A stretch of DNA of 64,000 nucleotides, taken from positions 87,213-151,212 of the forward strand of contig NZ_VFIL01000013.1 in NCBI RefSeq assembly GCF_007858285.1. The letters run 5' to 3'. This document shows, in pieces, positions 24,846 to 33,267 of the stretch (positions are counted from its first letter, which is position 1; the number at the start of each line of letters is the position of its first letter). The notes below the pieces were generated by a model. That model saw nothing but the letters and a program-made list of their open reading frames with translations, had not been told where the DNA came from and searched no databases. The DNA is from Pseudomonas brenneri (GTDB lineage: Bacteria; Pseudomonadota; Gammaproteobacteria; Pseudomonadales; Pseudomonadaceae). A program made the position numbers and the translations under genes.

Positions 24846-25706
24846 TCAATCTCCAAGCGGCAGGCTGTCAGGGCCGCCGCGATAGTCGTCCAGGGCCAGC
24901 TTGATCCGGCGCAGGCGTTCCTGGTTGTCGTCCGGCAAGGCCAGAGCCAGTTCGGTAGCGAGTACATCAATGGCCAGCAGCATGCCGTAACGCGCCGCCG
25001 TGGGTTTGTAGATAAAACTGGTTTCGGCCGGTTGCAGTGGCAGCAGCACGTCGGCCAATTGCGCCAGCGGTGAATCGGCCAGGGTGATGGCGACAATCCG
25101 AGCACCGTAGTTGCGGGCCAGTTCCACCACGCCCAGCAACTCGGGCGTGCGGCCAGTCAGGGAGCAGACGATCAGCGCATGCTCCGGTCCCAATGTCGCG
25201 GCGGTGACGCGCATCATCACTGGGTCATGGCAGGCCGCAATCGGATACCCCAAACGCACCAGGCGCACCTGCAACTCGTCGCTGCACAGGCTCGACGGGC
25301 CGCCCATGCCGAACGCGTGGGTCATCCGCGCCTTGCCCAACAGGTTCACCGCATCGACAAAAGCGGCCTGGTTGAAGCCCGATAGGTGCTGGCGCAAGGT
25401 CGCTTCGATATCACCGAGGATCTGGCGATGAAACGCCGATTGTTCGGGCAACCCCGCCGGATCGAGAAAACGGCTGCCTACGCCGCTGGCCTGGGCCAGT
25501 TGCAGGCGCAGGTCACGCAAGTCACGGCAACCGACGCTGCGGGCAAAGCGCGACAAGGTGGCGGTGCTGACCTCGGCGCGCTGGGACAACTCTTCCAGGC
25601 TGGCGGATGCGGCGAAGCCCACATCGTCAAGCATCAGCCGGGCGATACGCCCTTCACCGGCGCTGAAGGAATCCTGGCGGGCGCGGATCTGGTAGAGGAT
25701 GTCCAT
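24846..25706 (-). CDS. RpiR-family regulator (HTH + SIS)
   Basis: The 286-aa protein has an N-terminal HTH (LEELSQRAEVSTATLSRFAR) and a SIS domain (about 115-240; HAFGMGGPSSLCSDELQ, IVCSLTGRTPELLGVVELAR). RpiR regulators usually bind sugar phosphates or, in Pseudomonas amino acid operons, a catabolic intermediate. It sits between the transporter and deacylase genes and probably controls the operon. Confidence 0.85.
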   Translation of the reverse strand: MDILYQIRARQDSFSAGEGRIARLMLDDVGFAASASLEELSQRAEVSTATLSRFARSVGCRDLRDLRLQLAQASGVGSRFLDPAGLPEQSAFHRQILGDIEATLRQHLSGFNQAAFVDAVNLLGKARMTHAFGMGGPSSLCSDELQVRLVRLGYPIAACHDPVMMRVTAATLGPEHALIVCSLTGRTPELLGVVELARNYGARIVAITLADSPLAQLADVLLPLQPAETSFIYKPTAARYGMLLAIDVLATELALALPDDNQERLRRIKLALDDYRGGPDSLPLGD

Positions 25707-25732
25707 GGGGTCTCCAGGTTACAAAATGAGGC

Positions 25733-27082
25733 TCATAAAACAAGAGACAGGCCGTAGGTCAGACCGAAGGCGACCAGCGAAATCAAAGTCTCCAGCACGG
25801 TCCAGGTCTTGAAGGTCTGGATCACCGTCATATTGAAGTATTCCTTGATCAGCCAGAAGCCGCCGTCGTTGACGTGGGAAAAGATCACCGAGCCAGCACC
25901 GGTCGCCAGCACCAGCAATTCCGGGTGTGGATAACCCAGGCCCAGGGCCACGGGGGCGACAACGCCCGAAGCGGTGGTCATGGCCACAGTGGCCGAGCCG
26001 GTGGCAATGCGCATCAGCGCGGCGAACAACCAGCCCATCACCAGCGGCGACAGGTTGAAGGCATTGGCCATGCCGAGGATTTCGTGGGTCACGCCGGCGT
26101 CCACCAGGATCCGGTTCAAGCCACCGCCCGCGCCCACCAGCAAGGTGATGCTGGCGGTCGGTGCCAGGCATTCGTTGGTGAACTTGAGGATCGACTCGCG
26201 GTTAAAGCCCTGGGCCAGGCCCAGGGTCCAGAAGCTGAGCAGGGTCGCCACCAGCAAGGCGATCACCGAGTTGCCGATAAACAACAGGAACTGGTTGAAG
26301 CCAGTGCCCGGCGTGGAGATCAGGTTGGCCCAACCGCCGATCATCATCAGCACCACTGGCAACAGGATCGTGCCCATGGTCAGGCCAAAACTTGGCAGAC
26401 GGGTGCGTGGTTCGCGCTCGATGAACTGGCGCTCCAGCGGGTTCTCGGCAGGCAAGTGAATGCGCGGCACGATGAACTTGGCGTACACCGGGCCGGCGAT
26501 GATCGCGGTAGGGATGCCGATCAAAATCGCATACAGCACGGTCTGCCCGACGGAGGCGTTGTACGCCAGCACCGCCATCATCGCCGCCGGGTGTGGTGGT
26601 ACCAGGGCATGTACCACTGACAGGCCGGCAACCATCGGCAGGCCGACCATCAGGATCGACACACCCACGCGCCGGGCCACGGTAAAGGCAATCGGCACCA
26701 GCAATACAAAACCGACCTCGAAAAACAACGGCAGCCCCACCAGGAAGGCAATGCACACCATGGCCCAATGGGCATTACGCTCGCCGAAGCGGTCGATCAG
26801 GGTACGTGCCACCTGCTCGGCACCACCGGACTCGGCCATCATCTTGCCGAGCATCGTGCCCAGGGCCACCACCAGCGCAATATGCCCCAGGGTCTTGCCG
26901 ACACCCGCTTCATAGGAGCCCATGATCGTATCCGCCGGCATCCCGGCCAGCAGCGCCAGGCCAATGGACACCAAGGTGATAACGATAAACGGATTGAGCC
27001 GATAACGTGCAATCAGCACGATCAATGCAATGATGGCGATGGCAGCGTATGCCAACAGCCAGATGCCCGGTGATGCGGCCAT
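25733..27082 (-). CDS. GntP-family permease
   Basis: The start is the ATG at 27082, with GAGGAG about seven bases upstream, giving 449 aa; a longer frame to 27136 lacks support. It is polytopic with about twelve to fourteen segments. GntP signatures include GHIALVVALGTMLGKMMAES, GLPLFFEVGFVLLVPIAF and ATGAGSVIFSHVNDGGFWL. The family carries gluconate and, in DsdX, D-serine. In front of a D-aminoacylase gene, an N-acyl-D-amino acid or D-amino acid substrate is likely. It is the first gene of the minus-strand operon. Confidence 0.85.
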   Translation of the reverse strand: MAASPGIWLLAYAAIAIIALIVLIARYRLNPFIVITLVSIGLALLAGMPADTIMGSYEAGVGKTLGHIALVVALGTMLGKMMAESGGAEQVARTLIDRFGERNAHWAMVCIAFLVGLPLFFEVGFVLLVPIAFTVARRVGVSILMVGLPMVAGLSVVHALVPPHPAAMMAVLAYNASVGQTVLYAILIGIPTAIIAGPVYAKFIVPRIHLPAENPLERQFIEREPRTRLPSFGLTMGTILLPVVLMMIGGWANLISTPGTGFNQFLLFIGNSVIALLVATLLSFWTLGLAQGFNRESILKFTNECLAPTASITLLVGAGGGLNRILVDAGVTHEILGMANAFNLSPLVMGWLFAALMRIATGSATVAMTTASGVVAPVALGLGYPHPELLVLATGAGSVIFSHVNDGGFWLIKEYFNMTVIQTFKTWTVLETLISLVAFGLTYGLSLVL

Positions 27083-27330
27083 GCGGTACTCCTCGGAAAG
27101 GGTCACGTCGAATTGGTTGTGAAACTCATAAATCATTACCGAGGAATATTTTCAAATTTTATGAAAGTAATTTTCGCGAACGGATAAGCGCTGTCGCTTT
27201 GGGACATGCCCGCAGAGCAAAGATGAAAATCGGGGGATAGTTCTTACATGCAGGCTGTAGTGGGTACGGGAAACTCGACTGCCGCTTTCCGGTCATAGAT
27301 TGCGCATCGAATCCCCTCAGGAAATCCACC

Positions 27331-27708
27331 ATGAACCGCACAACCCTCGCCGCCAGCGCGCTATTGCTGGCCTTGTCCGGCACCGCAGCGGCCAGCAGCC
27401 CGGCGCTGCAAAAGTGTCTGGACAACGCCAGCAACACCGGCGCGATAGTCGGCTGCAACGCCCAGGAAACCAAGATCCAGGACAAGCGCCTGAACAGCGC
27501 CTACAAGACCGCGCTGCAGGCCCAGCAAGGCCCGCGCAAGCAACAGTTGCAGGCTGTGCAGCGCCTGTGGATCAAATACCGCGATGCCAATTGCGCCTTC
27601 GCCGGCTCCGCGACCGGCGGTAGCATCGATCAGATCAACGGCTCCGGCTGTGTGCTGGACATGACCCAGACCCGCGCCGAAGAACTGGAAAACCTCGTCG
27701 GGCCATAA
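27331..27708 (+). CDS. LprI-like periplasmic protein (DUF1311)
   Basis: The ATG at 27331 has AGGAAAT upstream. The 125-aa product has a signal peptide (cleavage near TAAASS) and the LprI domain: CNAQETKIQDKRLNSAYKTA and RLWIKYRDANCAFAGSATGG, with four conserved cysteines. LprI-type proteins are periplasmic and some inhibit lysozyme. The C-terminal half is duplicated at 27911-28075. Confidence 0.82.
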   Translation: MNRTTLAASALLLALSGTAAASSPALQKCLDNASNTGAIVGCNAQETKIQDKRLNSAYKTALQAQQGPRKQQLQAVQRLWIKYRDANCAFAGSATGGSIDQINGSGCVLDMTQTRAEELENLVGP

Positions 27709-27776
27709 GCCTGCGTCGATCTCCTGGCCACATCGCCGGCAAGCCGGCGCCTACAACATTGGGCGCACCTGGGCAC

Positions 27777-27878
27777 CTGTAGGAGCGGGCTTGCCCGCGA
27801 AAAACCTGAGAGCGCCGCGTGTATCCAGAAAGCCCGCGTGATCGTTGACGCTTTTCGCGAGCGAGCTCGCTCCTACAG
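27777..27878. repeat. REPIN within the first duplicated unit
   Basis: Arms CTGTAGGAGCGGGCTTGCCC and GCGAGCGAGCTCGCTCCTAC with a spacer identical to the one at 28079-28180. A single REP-like palindrome (GCCGGCAAGCCGGCGCCTAC, near 27734) lies just upstream. Confidence 0.9.
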
Positions 27879-27910
27879 GGTGTGAGGATCAGTCGTGTTG
27901 CACCCGCGCA

Positions 27911-28075
27911 CAATTGCAGGCTGTGCAGCGCCTGTGGATCAAATACCGCGATGCCAATTGCGCCTTCGCCGGCTCCGCGACCGGCGGTAGCATCGATCAG
28001 GTCAACGGCTCCGGCTGTGTGCTGGACATGACCCAGACCCGCGCCGAAGAACTGGAAAACCTCGTCGGGCCTTGA
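27911..28075 (+). pseudogene. duplicated 3' fragment of the LprI-like gene
   Basis: The frame encodes the last 53 or so residues of the neighbouring LprI-like protein with one change (DQVNGSG for DQINGSG) and a TGA stop in place of TAA. It has no signal peptide, start or ribosome binding site of its own. It arose by tandem duplication, not as a separate gene. Confidence 0.85.
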
Positions 28076-28078
28076 TCC

Positions 28079-28180
28079 CTGTGGGAGCGGGCTTGCCCGC
28101 GAAAAACCTGAGAGCGCCGCGTGTATCCAGAAAGCCCGCGTGATCGTTGACGCTTTTCGCGAGCGAGCTCGCTCCTACAG
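28079..28180. repeat. REPIN within the second duplicated unit
   Basis: Same spacer as 27777-27878, with a left arm changed to CTGTGGGAGCGGGC. It ends five bases before the sulP stop. Confidence 0.9.
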
Positions 28181-28185
28181 GGGGA

Positions 28186-29631
28186 TCAGTCGTGCTGCAC
28201 CCGCGCGCGCTTGAGCAATTTCTTGCAGCGCTCGGACAAGTGCAGCACCCGCAGGTGCTTGCCAGCCTTGCTGTAGCGCTCGCGCAAGGTCATCAACGCC
28301 GCGATGGCGGAGTAGTCGACAAAGCTCAGGTGCCGGCAATCGAGTGTCACCTGCTGCGGGTCGTTGGCCGGGTCGAACTGGTTGAGGAACGGCGTGGTCG
28401 AGGCAAAGAACAAGGTGCCGTGCAGCCGGTAGAGCTTGCTGCCATCAGCCTCCAGGTGTTCATCGGCATACAGCTCGCGGGCCTGTTGCCAGGCAAAATT
28501 GAGCGCGGCAATCACAATCCCGCACAGCACCGCGGTGGCCAGGTCGGTGAATACTGTAATCACCGTCACCGCCATGATCACCAGCACATCATTGAGCGGC
28601 ACTTTGTTGATGACCCGCAGCGACGCCCAGGCAAAGGTCTGCTGGGACACCACGAACATCACCCCCACCAGCGCCGCCAGGGGAATGCGCTCGATCAGCG
28701 GCGACAGAAACAGGATAAACAGCAGGATCATCACCCCGGCAAACACCCCGGAAAAACGCCCGCGCCCGCCCGAGCTGAGGTTGATCACCGTCTGCCCGAT
28801 CATCGCGCAGCCGCCCATGCCGCCAAACACCCCGCTGACCATATTCGCCGCGCCCAGGGCCACGCTTTCACGGTCGGGGTAGCCGCGGGTCTCGGTGATT
28901 TCATCGGTGAGGTTCAGGGTCAGCAGGGTTTCCAGCAACCCCACCATCGCCATCAAAAACGCGTAAGGCGCAATGATGCCGAGGGTTTCCAGGGTCCAGG
29001 GAATCTGCGGCAGCGCGAAGGTCGGCAGGCCACCGGCGATATGGGCCATGTCGCCCAGGGTGCGGGTGGGCAAGCCCAGCAGGTACACCGCAAGCCCCAC
29101 GCCGAGAATCGCCACCAGCGCCGGCGGTACCGCGCGGGTCAGGCGCGGCAGCAGGTAGACGATGGCCATGGTGGCCGCCACCAGCCCCGTCATCACATAC
29201 AGCGGCGTGCCGCTGAGCCAGGCCTCACCACTCTTGAAATGCTCCAGTTGCGCCAGGGCAATGATGATCGCCAGGCCGTTGACGAAACCGAGCATCACCG
29301 GGTGCGGCACCATGCGCACCAGTTTGCCCAGGCGCAGCAGGCCGAAGGCAATCATGATCAGGCCGCCCAGCAACACCGTCGCCAGCAAGTACTCCACCCC
29401 GTGTTGCACCACCAGCGCGACGATCACCACCGCCATCGACCCCGCCGCCCCCGAGACCATCCCCGGCCGACCGCCGAACAACGCGGTCAAGGTACAGATG
29501 ATGAAGGCGCCGTAGAGCCCCATCAGCGGGTTGAGGTGGGCCACCAGAGCAAAGGCGATGCATTCGGGCAGCAAGGCAAAAGACGTGGTCAGTCCGGCCA
29601 GGGCGTCGGCGCGAAGACGAGAGAGCTTCAT
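28186..29631 (-). CDS. SulP-family anion transporter with STAS domain
   Basis: The start is the ATG at 29631 (MKLSRLRADALAGLTTSFAL), giving 481 aa. The membrane part has about ten to twelve segments with the SulP patterns LPECIAFALVAHLNPLMGLYG and GGMGGCAMIGQTVINLSSGG. A C-terminal STAS domain (about 390-475) ends HLSERCKKLLKRARVQHD. The family carries sulfate, bicarbonate or dicarboxylates; the substrate cannot be fixed. Its last codons are copied at 27887-27910 by the adjacent tandem duplication. Confidence 0.85.
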   Translation of the reverse strand: MKLSRLRADALAGLTTSFALLPECIAFALVAHLNPLMGLYGAFIICTLTALFGGRPGMVSGAAGSMAVVIVALVVQHGVEYLLATVLLGGLIMIAFGLLRLGKLVRMVPHPVMLGFVNGLAIIIALAQLEHFKSGEAWLSGTPLYVMTGLVAATMAIVYLLPRLTRAVPPALVAILGVGLAVYLLGLPTRTLGDMAHIAGGLPTFALPQIPWTLETLGIIAPYAFLMAMVGLLETLLTLNLTDEITETRGYPDRESVALGAANMVSGVFGGMGGCAMIGQTVINLSSGGRGRFSGVFAGVMILLFILFLSPLIERIPLAALVGVMFVVSQQTFAWASLRVINKVPLNDVLVIMAVTVITVFTDLATAVLCGIVIAALNFAWQQARELYADEHLEADGSKLYRLHGTLFFASTTPFLNQFDPANDPQQVTLDCRHLSFVDYSAIAALMTLRERYSKAGKHLRVLHLSERCKKLLKRARVQHD

Positions 29632-29693
29632 GGGTATACCGGGGAGTGGCGGGGAGTGAGGCCGGGAATGGTACGCAAATGCGCAAAGCGCAG

Positions 29694-30590
29694 CTAGTCG
29701 GCGTAGCGCGCCAACTTCTCCTGGATAAAGTCCAAGAAGCACTGGATACGCAGGGCCAGTTGCGAGTTGCGGTAGTACACCGCATTGATCGGCTGGCGAT
29801 AACCGCTGTTGAACGGGGCGAGCACCGTCTGCAAGCGGCCGGCGTTGATGTCTTCGATGGTCATGAAATGCGACAGGCAGGCGATCCCCTGCCCTTCCAG
29901 CGCCAACTGGCGCAGGGTTTCACCGCTGGACGCGGCAATGCCCGGTTCGATCTGCCAGCGATCACCCTGCACATGGCGCAGCGGCCAGTGGTTGAGGGTT
30001 TCGGTCTGGGTGAAGCCCAGCAACGTGTGGTTCGCCAACTCGGCCACCGTGCTCGGCGTACCGTGTTGCGCAAGGTACGCGGGGCTGGCGAGGATATGCA
30101 GCGGGCTGCAGCCCAGGGAGCGGGCGTGCAGGGTCGAATCCGCCAGGGTGCCGATGCGGATCGCAATATCGGTGCTCTGCTCCAGCAGGTCGATGATCAG
30201 GTCGTTGCTGTTGAGCTCCAGCTGGATATCCGGGTACAGGCGGCGGAACTCAGCGACGTACGGCACGATGGCATGCAGCATGAACGGCGATGCGGCGTTG
30301 ATCCGCAAGCGCCCGGAGGGGGTTTGGTGTCGCGATGACAGGCGCTCCTCCAACTCCTCCATCTGCGCCAGGATCAGCTTGGCCTGCTCGAAGAAGTACT
30401 TGCCCTCTTCGGTCAGGTCCATGCGCCGCGTAGTGCGGTTGATCAGGGTGGTGTCGAGCTTGGCTTCAAGCCGCGACAAGCTACGGCTGACCGCCGAAGG
30501 CGTCTGCCCGACCTGTTCGGCAGCGGCGGAAATCGACCCGCATTCAATCACGCAGACAAAGATCTGTAGCTCATCGGATCGGGCTTTCAA
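29694..30590 (-). CDS. LysR-family regulator (CrgA-like)
   Basis: The 298-aa protein has an N-terminal HTH (AAAEQVGQTPSAVSRSLSRLE) and a LysR effector domain whose pattern (LINRTTRRMDLTEEGKYFFE, INAASPFMLHAIVPYVAEFR) is close to the CrgA subgroup. It lies 41 bases downstream of the mdaB-like gene on the same strand and so may be co-transcribed with it. CrgA-type regulators commonly control mdaB in Neisseria, which fits this pairing. Confidence 0.82.
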   Translation of the reverse strand: MKARSDELQIFVCVIECGSISAAAEQVGQTPSAVSRSLSRLEAKLDTTLINRTTRRMDLTEEGKYFFEQAKLILAQMEELEERLSSRHQTPSGRLRINAASPFMLHAIVPYVAEFRRLYPDIQLELNSNDLIIDLLEQSTDIAIRIGTLADSTLHARSLGCSPLHILASPAYLAQHGTPSTVAELANHTLLGFTQTETLNHWPLRHVQGDRWQIEPGIAASSGETLRQLALEGQGIACLSHFMTIEDINAGRLQTVLAPFNSGYRQPINAVYYRNSQLALRIQCFLDFIQEKLARYAD

Positions 30591-30631
30591 CGTGAATCCT
30601 CGTGAATACGGCTGCGTGGATACTAGCCGTA

Positions 30632-31222
30632 TTACAGCGCCAGGTTAAACACCTGGGCCAGATGCTGCTCGTAGCGCAGCACATCGGCTTCGATGGATGG
30701 GCGTTTCATCACGTCCACACAGAGGAACGTCGGCAGGCCACTCATGCCGAGAAACTGGTTGGCCTTGTGGAACGGGAAGTACACCGCATCCACACCCTTG
30801 GCTTCGAAGAAATCGCTCGGATCGTCGAAGGCCGCCTGCGGCGCGTTCCAGGTCAGCGACAACATGTATTGCTTGCCCTGGATCAGGCCGCCGCTGCCGT
30901 ATTTCTGCGACGCATCGAAACGGGTGCGGCCATCGCTGGCGTACAGGCTGCCGTGGCCTTCGGTGAACACCTCGTCGATGTACTTCTTGACGATCCACGG
31001 TGCGCCCATCCACCAGCCGGGCATCTGGTAGATGATCACGTCGGCCCAGAGGAACTTGGCGACTTCTTCAGCGACGTCATAGCCGGCGTCGATATGGGTG
31101 ACTTTCACGTCGATACCACCACGGTCCAGCACGGCCAGGGCGGCGTCGTGCAGGGTGTTGTTGTAGCGACCGTCAGAGTGGGCGAATTTTTTACCACCGT
31201 TGAGCAACAGAACTTTTTTCAT
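30632..31222 (-). CDS. mdaB: MdaB-like NAD(P)H quinone reductase
   Basis: The 196-aa flavodoxin-fold protein has KKVLLLNGGKKFAHSDGR at the N-terminus and MPGWWMGAPWIVKKYIDEVF around 75-95, the flavin and quinone site of MdaB (modulator of drug activity B). It reduces quinones by two electrons using NADPH and protects against oxidative stress. The neighbouring LysR gene is likely its regulator. Confidence 0.88.
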   Translation of the reverse strand: MKKVLLLNGGKKFAHSDGRYNNTLHDAALAVLDRGGIDVKVTHIDAGYDVAEEVAKFLWADVIIYQMPGWWMGAPWIVKKYIDEVFTEGHGSLYASDGRTRFDASQKYGSGGLIQGKQYMLSLTWNAPQAAFDDPSDFFEAKGVDAVYFPFHKANQFLGMSGLPTFLCVDVMKRPSIEADVLRYEQHLAQVFNLAL

Positions 31223-31346
31223 GGGGGGTTAACCTGAAGGCTGAAAATGTATGAGCGCAGGCTACCGGCAACCCCTCGGGTGAATAAGCCGTGGATCGGC
31301 AAAACGCTTTTGACTTAAACGCACGAATAGCTATTTGATTATTGCT

Positions 31347-32111
31347 TCAACCACGCATCAACAGATGCCCACCCAAGGCCGCCATGCCGATGAAGAACAC
31401 GCGCTTGAACAGCACGGCACTGATGCGCTGGCGCAGCTTTTGCCCCAGCCACATGCCCAGCAGCGCCGGCACCAGCGCCAACAGCGAGGCATTGAGTTCG
31501 CCAGCACCGAGGTTACCGCGCCAGAGCAGCCCAGCCGCCAGGGCCAGGGTGGAGACGGTGAAGGACAGGCCCAGCGCCTGCACCAGTTGGTCACGGCTCA
31601 AGCCCAGTGCTTGCAGGTAGGGCACGGCCGGGATCACGAAGACGCCGGTGGCCGAGGTGATGATCCCTGTCAGCAGGCCACACACCGGGCCCAGCCAACG
31701 CTCGGCGGCCGCAGGCACGCTGAACGCCGGTAGAAACAAACCGCACAGGGCATACACCAGCAATGCCCCGCCCAATGCCCGCACCACCCATGCACCACCG
31801 TCCATGCCCAACCACAGCGAACCGAGCCCGGTGCCGAGGAAAATCAGCAGGAGCATGGGCCACAGGCGTTTGCTCAATGCGCCCAAGTGCCCACCGAAGG
31901 CCAGTTGCCAGAGATTGCTGATGGTCGAGGGAATGATCAGCAGGGCCGCAGCCTGCGCCGGCAACATAGCCAGGCCGAGCAGGCCCATGGCGACGGTGGG
32001 CAGGCCCAGGCCGATCACACCCTTGACGGTGCCGGCCAGCAGGAAGGTGCCGATCACCAGCAACGTCAAGGCTGGGCCGAGGTTTTGGTAGAACGCGAGA
32101 AAGGTCGTCAT
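31347..32111 (-). CDS. TauE/SafE-family membrane protein
   Basis: The start is taken as the ATG at 32111 (MTTFLAFYQNLGPALTLLVI), giving 254 aa; no ribosome binding site is seen. It has about eight hydrophobic segments with the family motif GTVKGVIGLGLPTVAMGLLG and the internal repeat GLLTGIITSATGVFVIPAVPYLQ. The family exports sulfite or sulfoacetate-type anions. It is divergent from a LysR gene that may regulate it. Confidence 0.8.
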   Translation of the reverse strand: MTTFLAFYQNLGPALTLLVIGTFLLAGTVKGVIGLGLPTVAMGLLGLAMLPAQAAALLIIPSTISNLWQLAFGGHLGALSKRLWPMLLLIFLGTGLGSLWLGMDGGAWVVRALGGALLVYALCGLFLPAFSVPAAAERWLGPVCGLLTGIITSATGVFVIPAVPYLQALGLSRDQLVQALGLSFTVSTLALAAGLLWRGNLGAGELNASLLALVPALLGMWLGQKLRQRISAVLFKRVFFIGMAALGGHLLMRG

Positions 32112-32195
32112 GGGGGGATTGTGCGGGGTTGGCGTGGGGTTGGAAATTCGCCATATACTGAGGCAGCCTCTTGTTTTGTGTGAGGCTGAGAACGC

Positions 32196-32263
32196 TATCG
32201 CAGGCAAGCCAGCTCCCACATTTGAAGGTATTCACAAATCAAAATGTGGGCTTGCCTGCGATG
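32196..32263. repeat. REP pair (short spacing)
   Basis: Two inverted arms (GCAGGCAAGCCAGCTCCCAC and GTGGGCTTGCCTGCGATG) lie about 30 bases apart. This is the GGCTTGCCTGCGATG variant, different from the TTGCTCGCG type. Confidence 0.8.
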
Positions 32264-32294
32264 AGGCCCTTCCAGGCACCCGGGATTCCCAGCC

Positions 32295-33224
32295 ATGCAC
32301 TTTGACCTGATCGACCTGCGCCTCTACCTGCACATCCTCGACACCGGCAATATCACCGCCGGCGCCGCCCGCAGCCATTTGTCCCTGGCCGCCGCCAGTG
32401 CGCGCATCCGGGCGATGGAAGCCTCGGCAGGCGTCGCATTCCTGGAACGCGGCCGGCGCGGCGTGACCCCGACCGCCGCTGGCAACGCCCTGGCCCGTCA
32501 TGCCCGGCTGTTGTTGCAACAGGCCGAGCGCCTGCAACAAGAGCTGGCCGAATACGCCAACGGCGTCAAAGGCCAGGTGCGCCTGCTGTGCAACACCACA
32601 GCCCTCAGTGAATACCTGCCGGAGTTGTTGGCGGATTTTCTCTGCACCCATCCCAACCTCGATATCGACCTGCAGGAACTGCCCAGCCTGCGCATCACCC
32701 ACGCCTTGCGCCAGGGCGCAGCAGACCTGGGGATCATTTCCGATGCGGTGGACACCCACGGCTTGCAGACCCGGCCGTTTCGCGATGACCCGCTGGTGCT
32801 GATCATGCCCACAGGTCATCCGCTGGCGGCGGGCCCGGTGAGTTTTATCGACAGTTTGCTCCACGACTATGTGGGATTGGCCGCCAATAGCGCGTTGGCG
32901 GTGTACCTGGAAGAACAGGCGCTGCACTCAGGTTTTCGCTTGCAGACACGGGTGCGCGCCGACGGGTTTGATGGGGTGATGCGCATGGTCGCCCGTGGCG
33001 CAGGGCTGGGGATTGTGCCGCAGGCGGCGTTGCAGCGCTGGCCCCACGCCCAGCAATTGCAGGCCCAACCCCTGACGGAGGACTGGGCCTGTCGCAAACT
33101 GCTGTTGTGCGCACGGTCGTTCGAGCAGTTGCCGGGTTATGCCACTGCCCTGCTGAACGCACTCACGGTAGGAGCGGGCTTGCCCGCGAAGGTCGTCAAC
33201 GATAACGCGGGCTTGCAGGTTTAA
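32295..33224 (+). CDS. LysR-family regulator with a REP-encoded C-terminus
   Basis: The ATG at 32295 gives 309 aa with a LysR HTH (AAARSHLSLAAASARIRAME) and effector domain. The last 19 residues (VGAGLPAKVVNDNAGLQV and flanking T) are encoded by the REPIN at 33169-33267, so the original stop has been lost or replaced. The stop overlaps that of the convergent permease in the palindrome TTAA. It probably regulates the divergent TauE-like gene. Confidence 0.8.
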   Translation: MHFDLIDLRLYLHILDTGNITAGAARSHLSLAAASARIRAMEASAGVAFLERGRRGVTPTAAGNALARHARLLLQQAERLQQELAEYANGVKGQVRLLCNTTALSEYLPELLADFLCTHPNLDIDLQELPSLRITHALRQGAADLGIISDAVDTHGLQTRPFRDDPLVLIMPTGHPLAAGPVSFIDSLLHDYVGLAANSALAVYLEEQALHSGFRLQTRVRADGFDGVMRMVARGAGLGIVPQAALQRWPHAQQLQAQPLTEDWACRKLLLCARSFEQLPGYATALLNALTVGAGLPAKVVNDNAGLQV

Positions 33225-33267
33225 CGTGGCGCGCTCGGGTTTTTCGCGAGCACGCTCGCGCCTACAG
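33169..33267. repeat. REPIN shared by two convergent coding sequences
   Basis: Arms GTAGGAGCGGGCTTGCCCGC and GCGAGCACGCTCGCGCCTAC with the spacer GATAACGCGGGC. It codes for the last residues of the plus-strand LysR (up to 33224) and of the minus-strand permease (from 33221). Confidence 0.9.

Larger units (their letters stand above)
27547..28207. repeat. tandem duplication of the lprI 3' half, REPIN and sulP tail
   Basis: The unit starting TTGCAGGCTGTGCAGCGCC at 27547 recurs from 27914. Each copy runs through the lprI 3' half, one REPIN (27777-27878 and 28079-28180), and the terminal bases of the sulP gene (TCAGTCGTG-TGCACCCGCGC). The second copy lacks about 70 bases just after the lprI stop that the first retains. 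Only the right sulP tail belongs to a complete gene. Confidence 0.88.
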
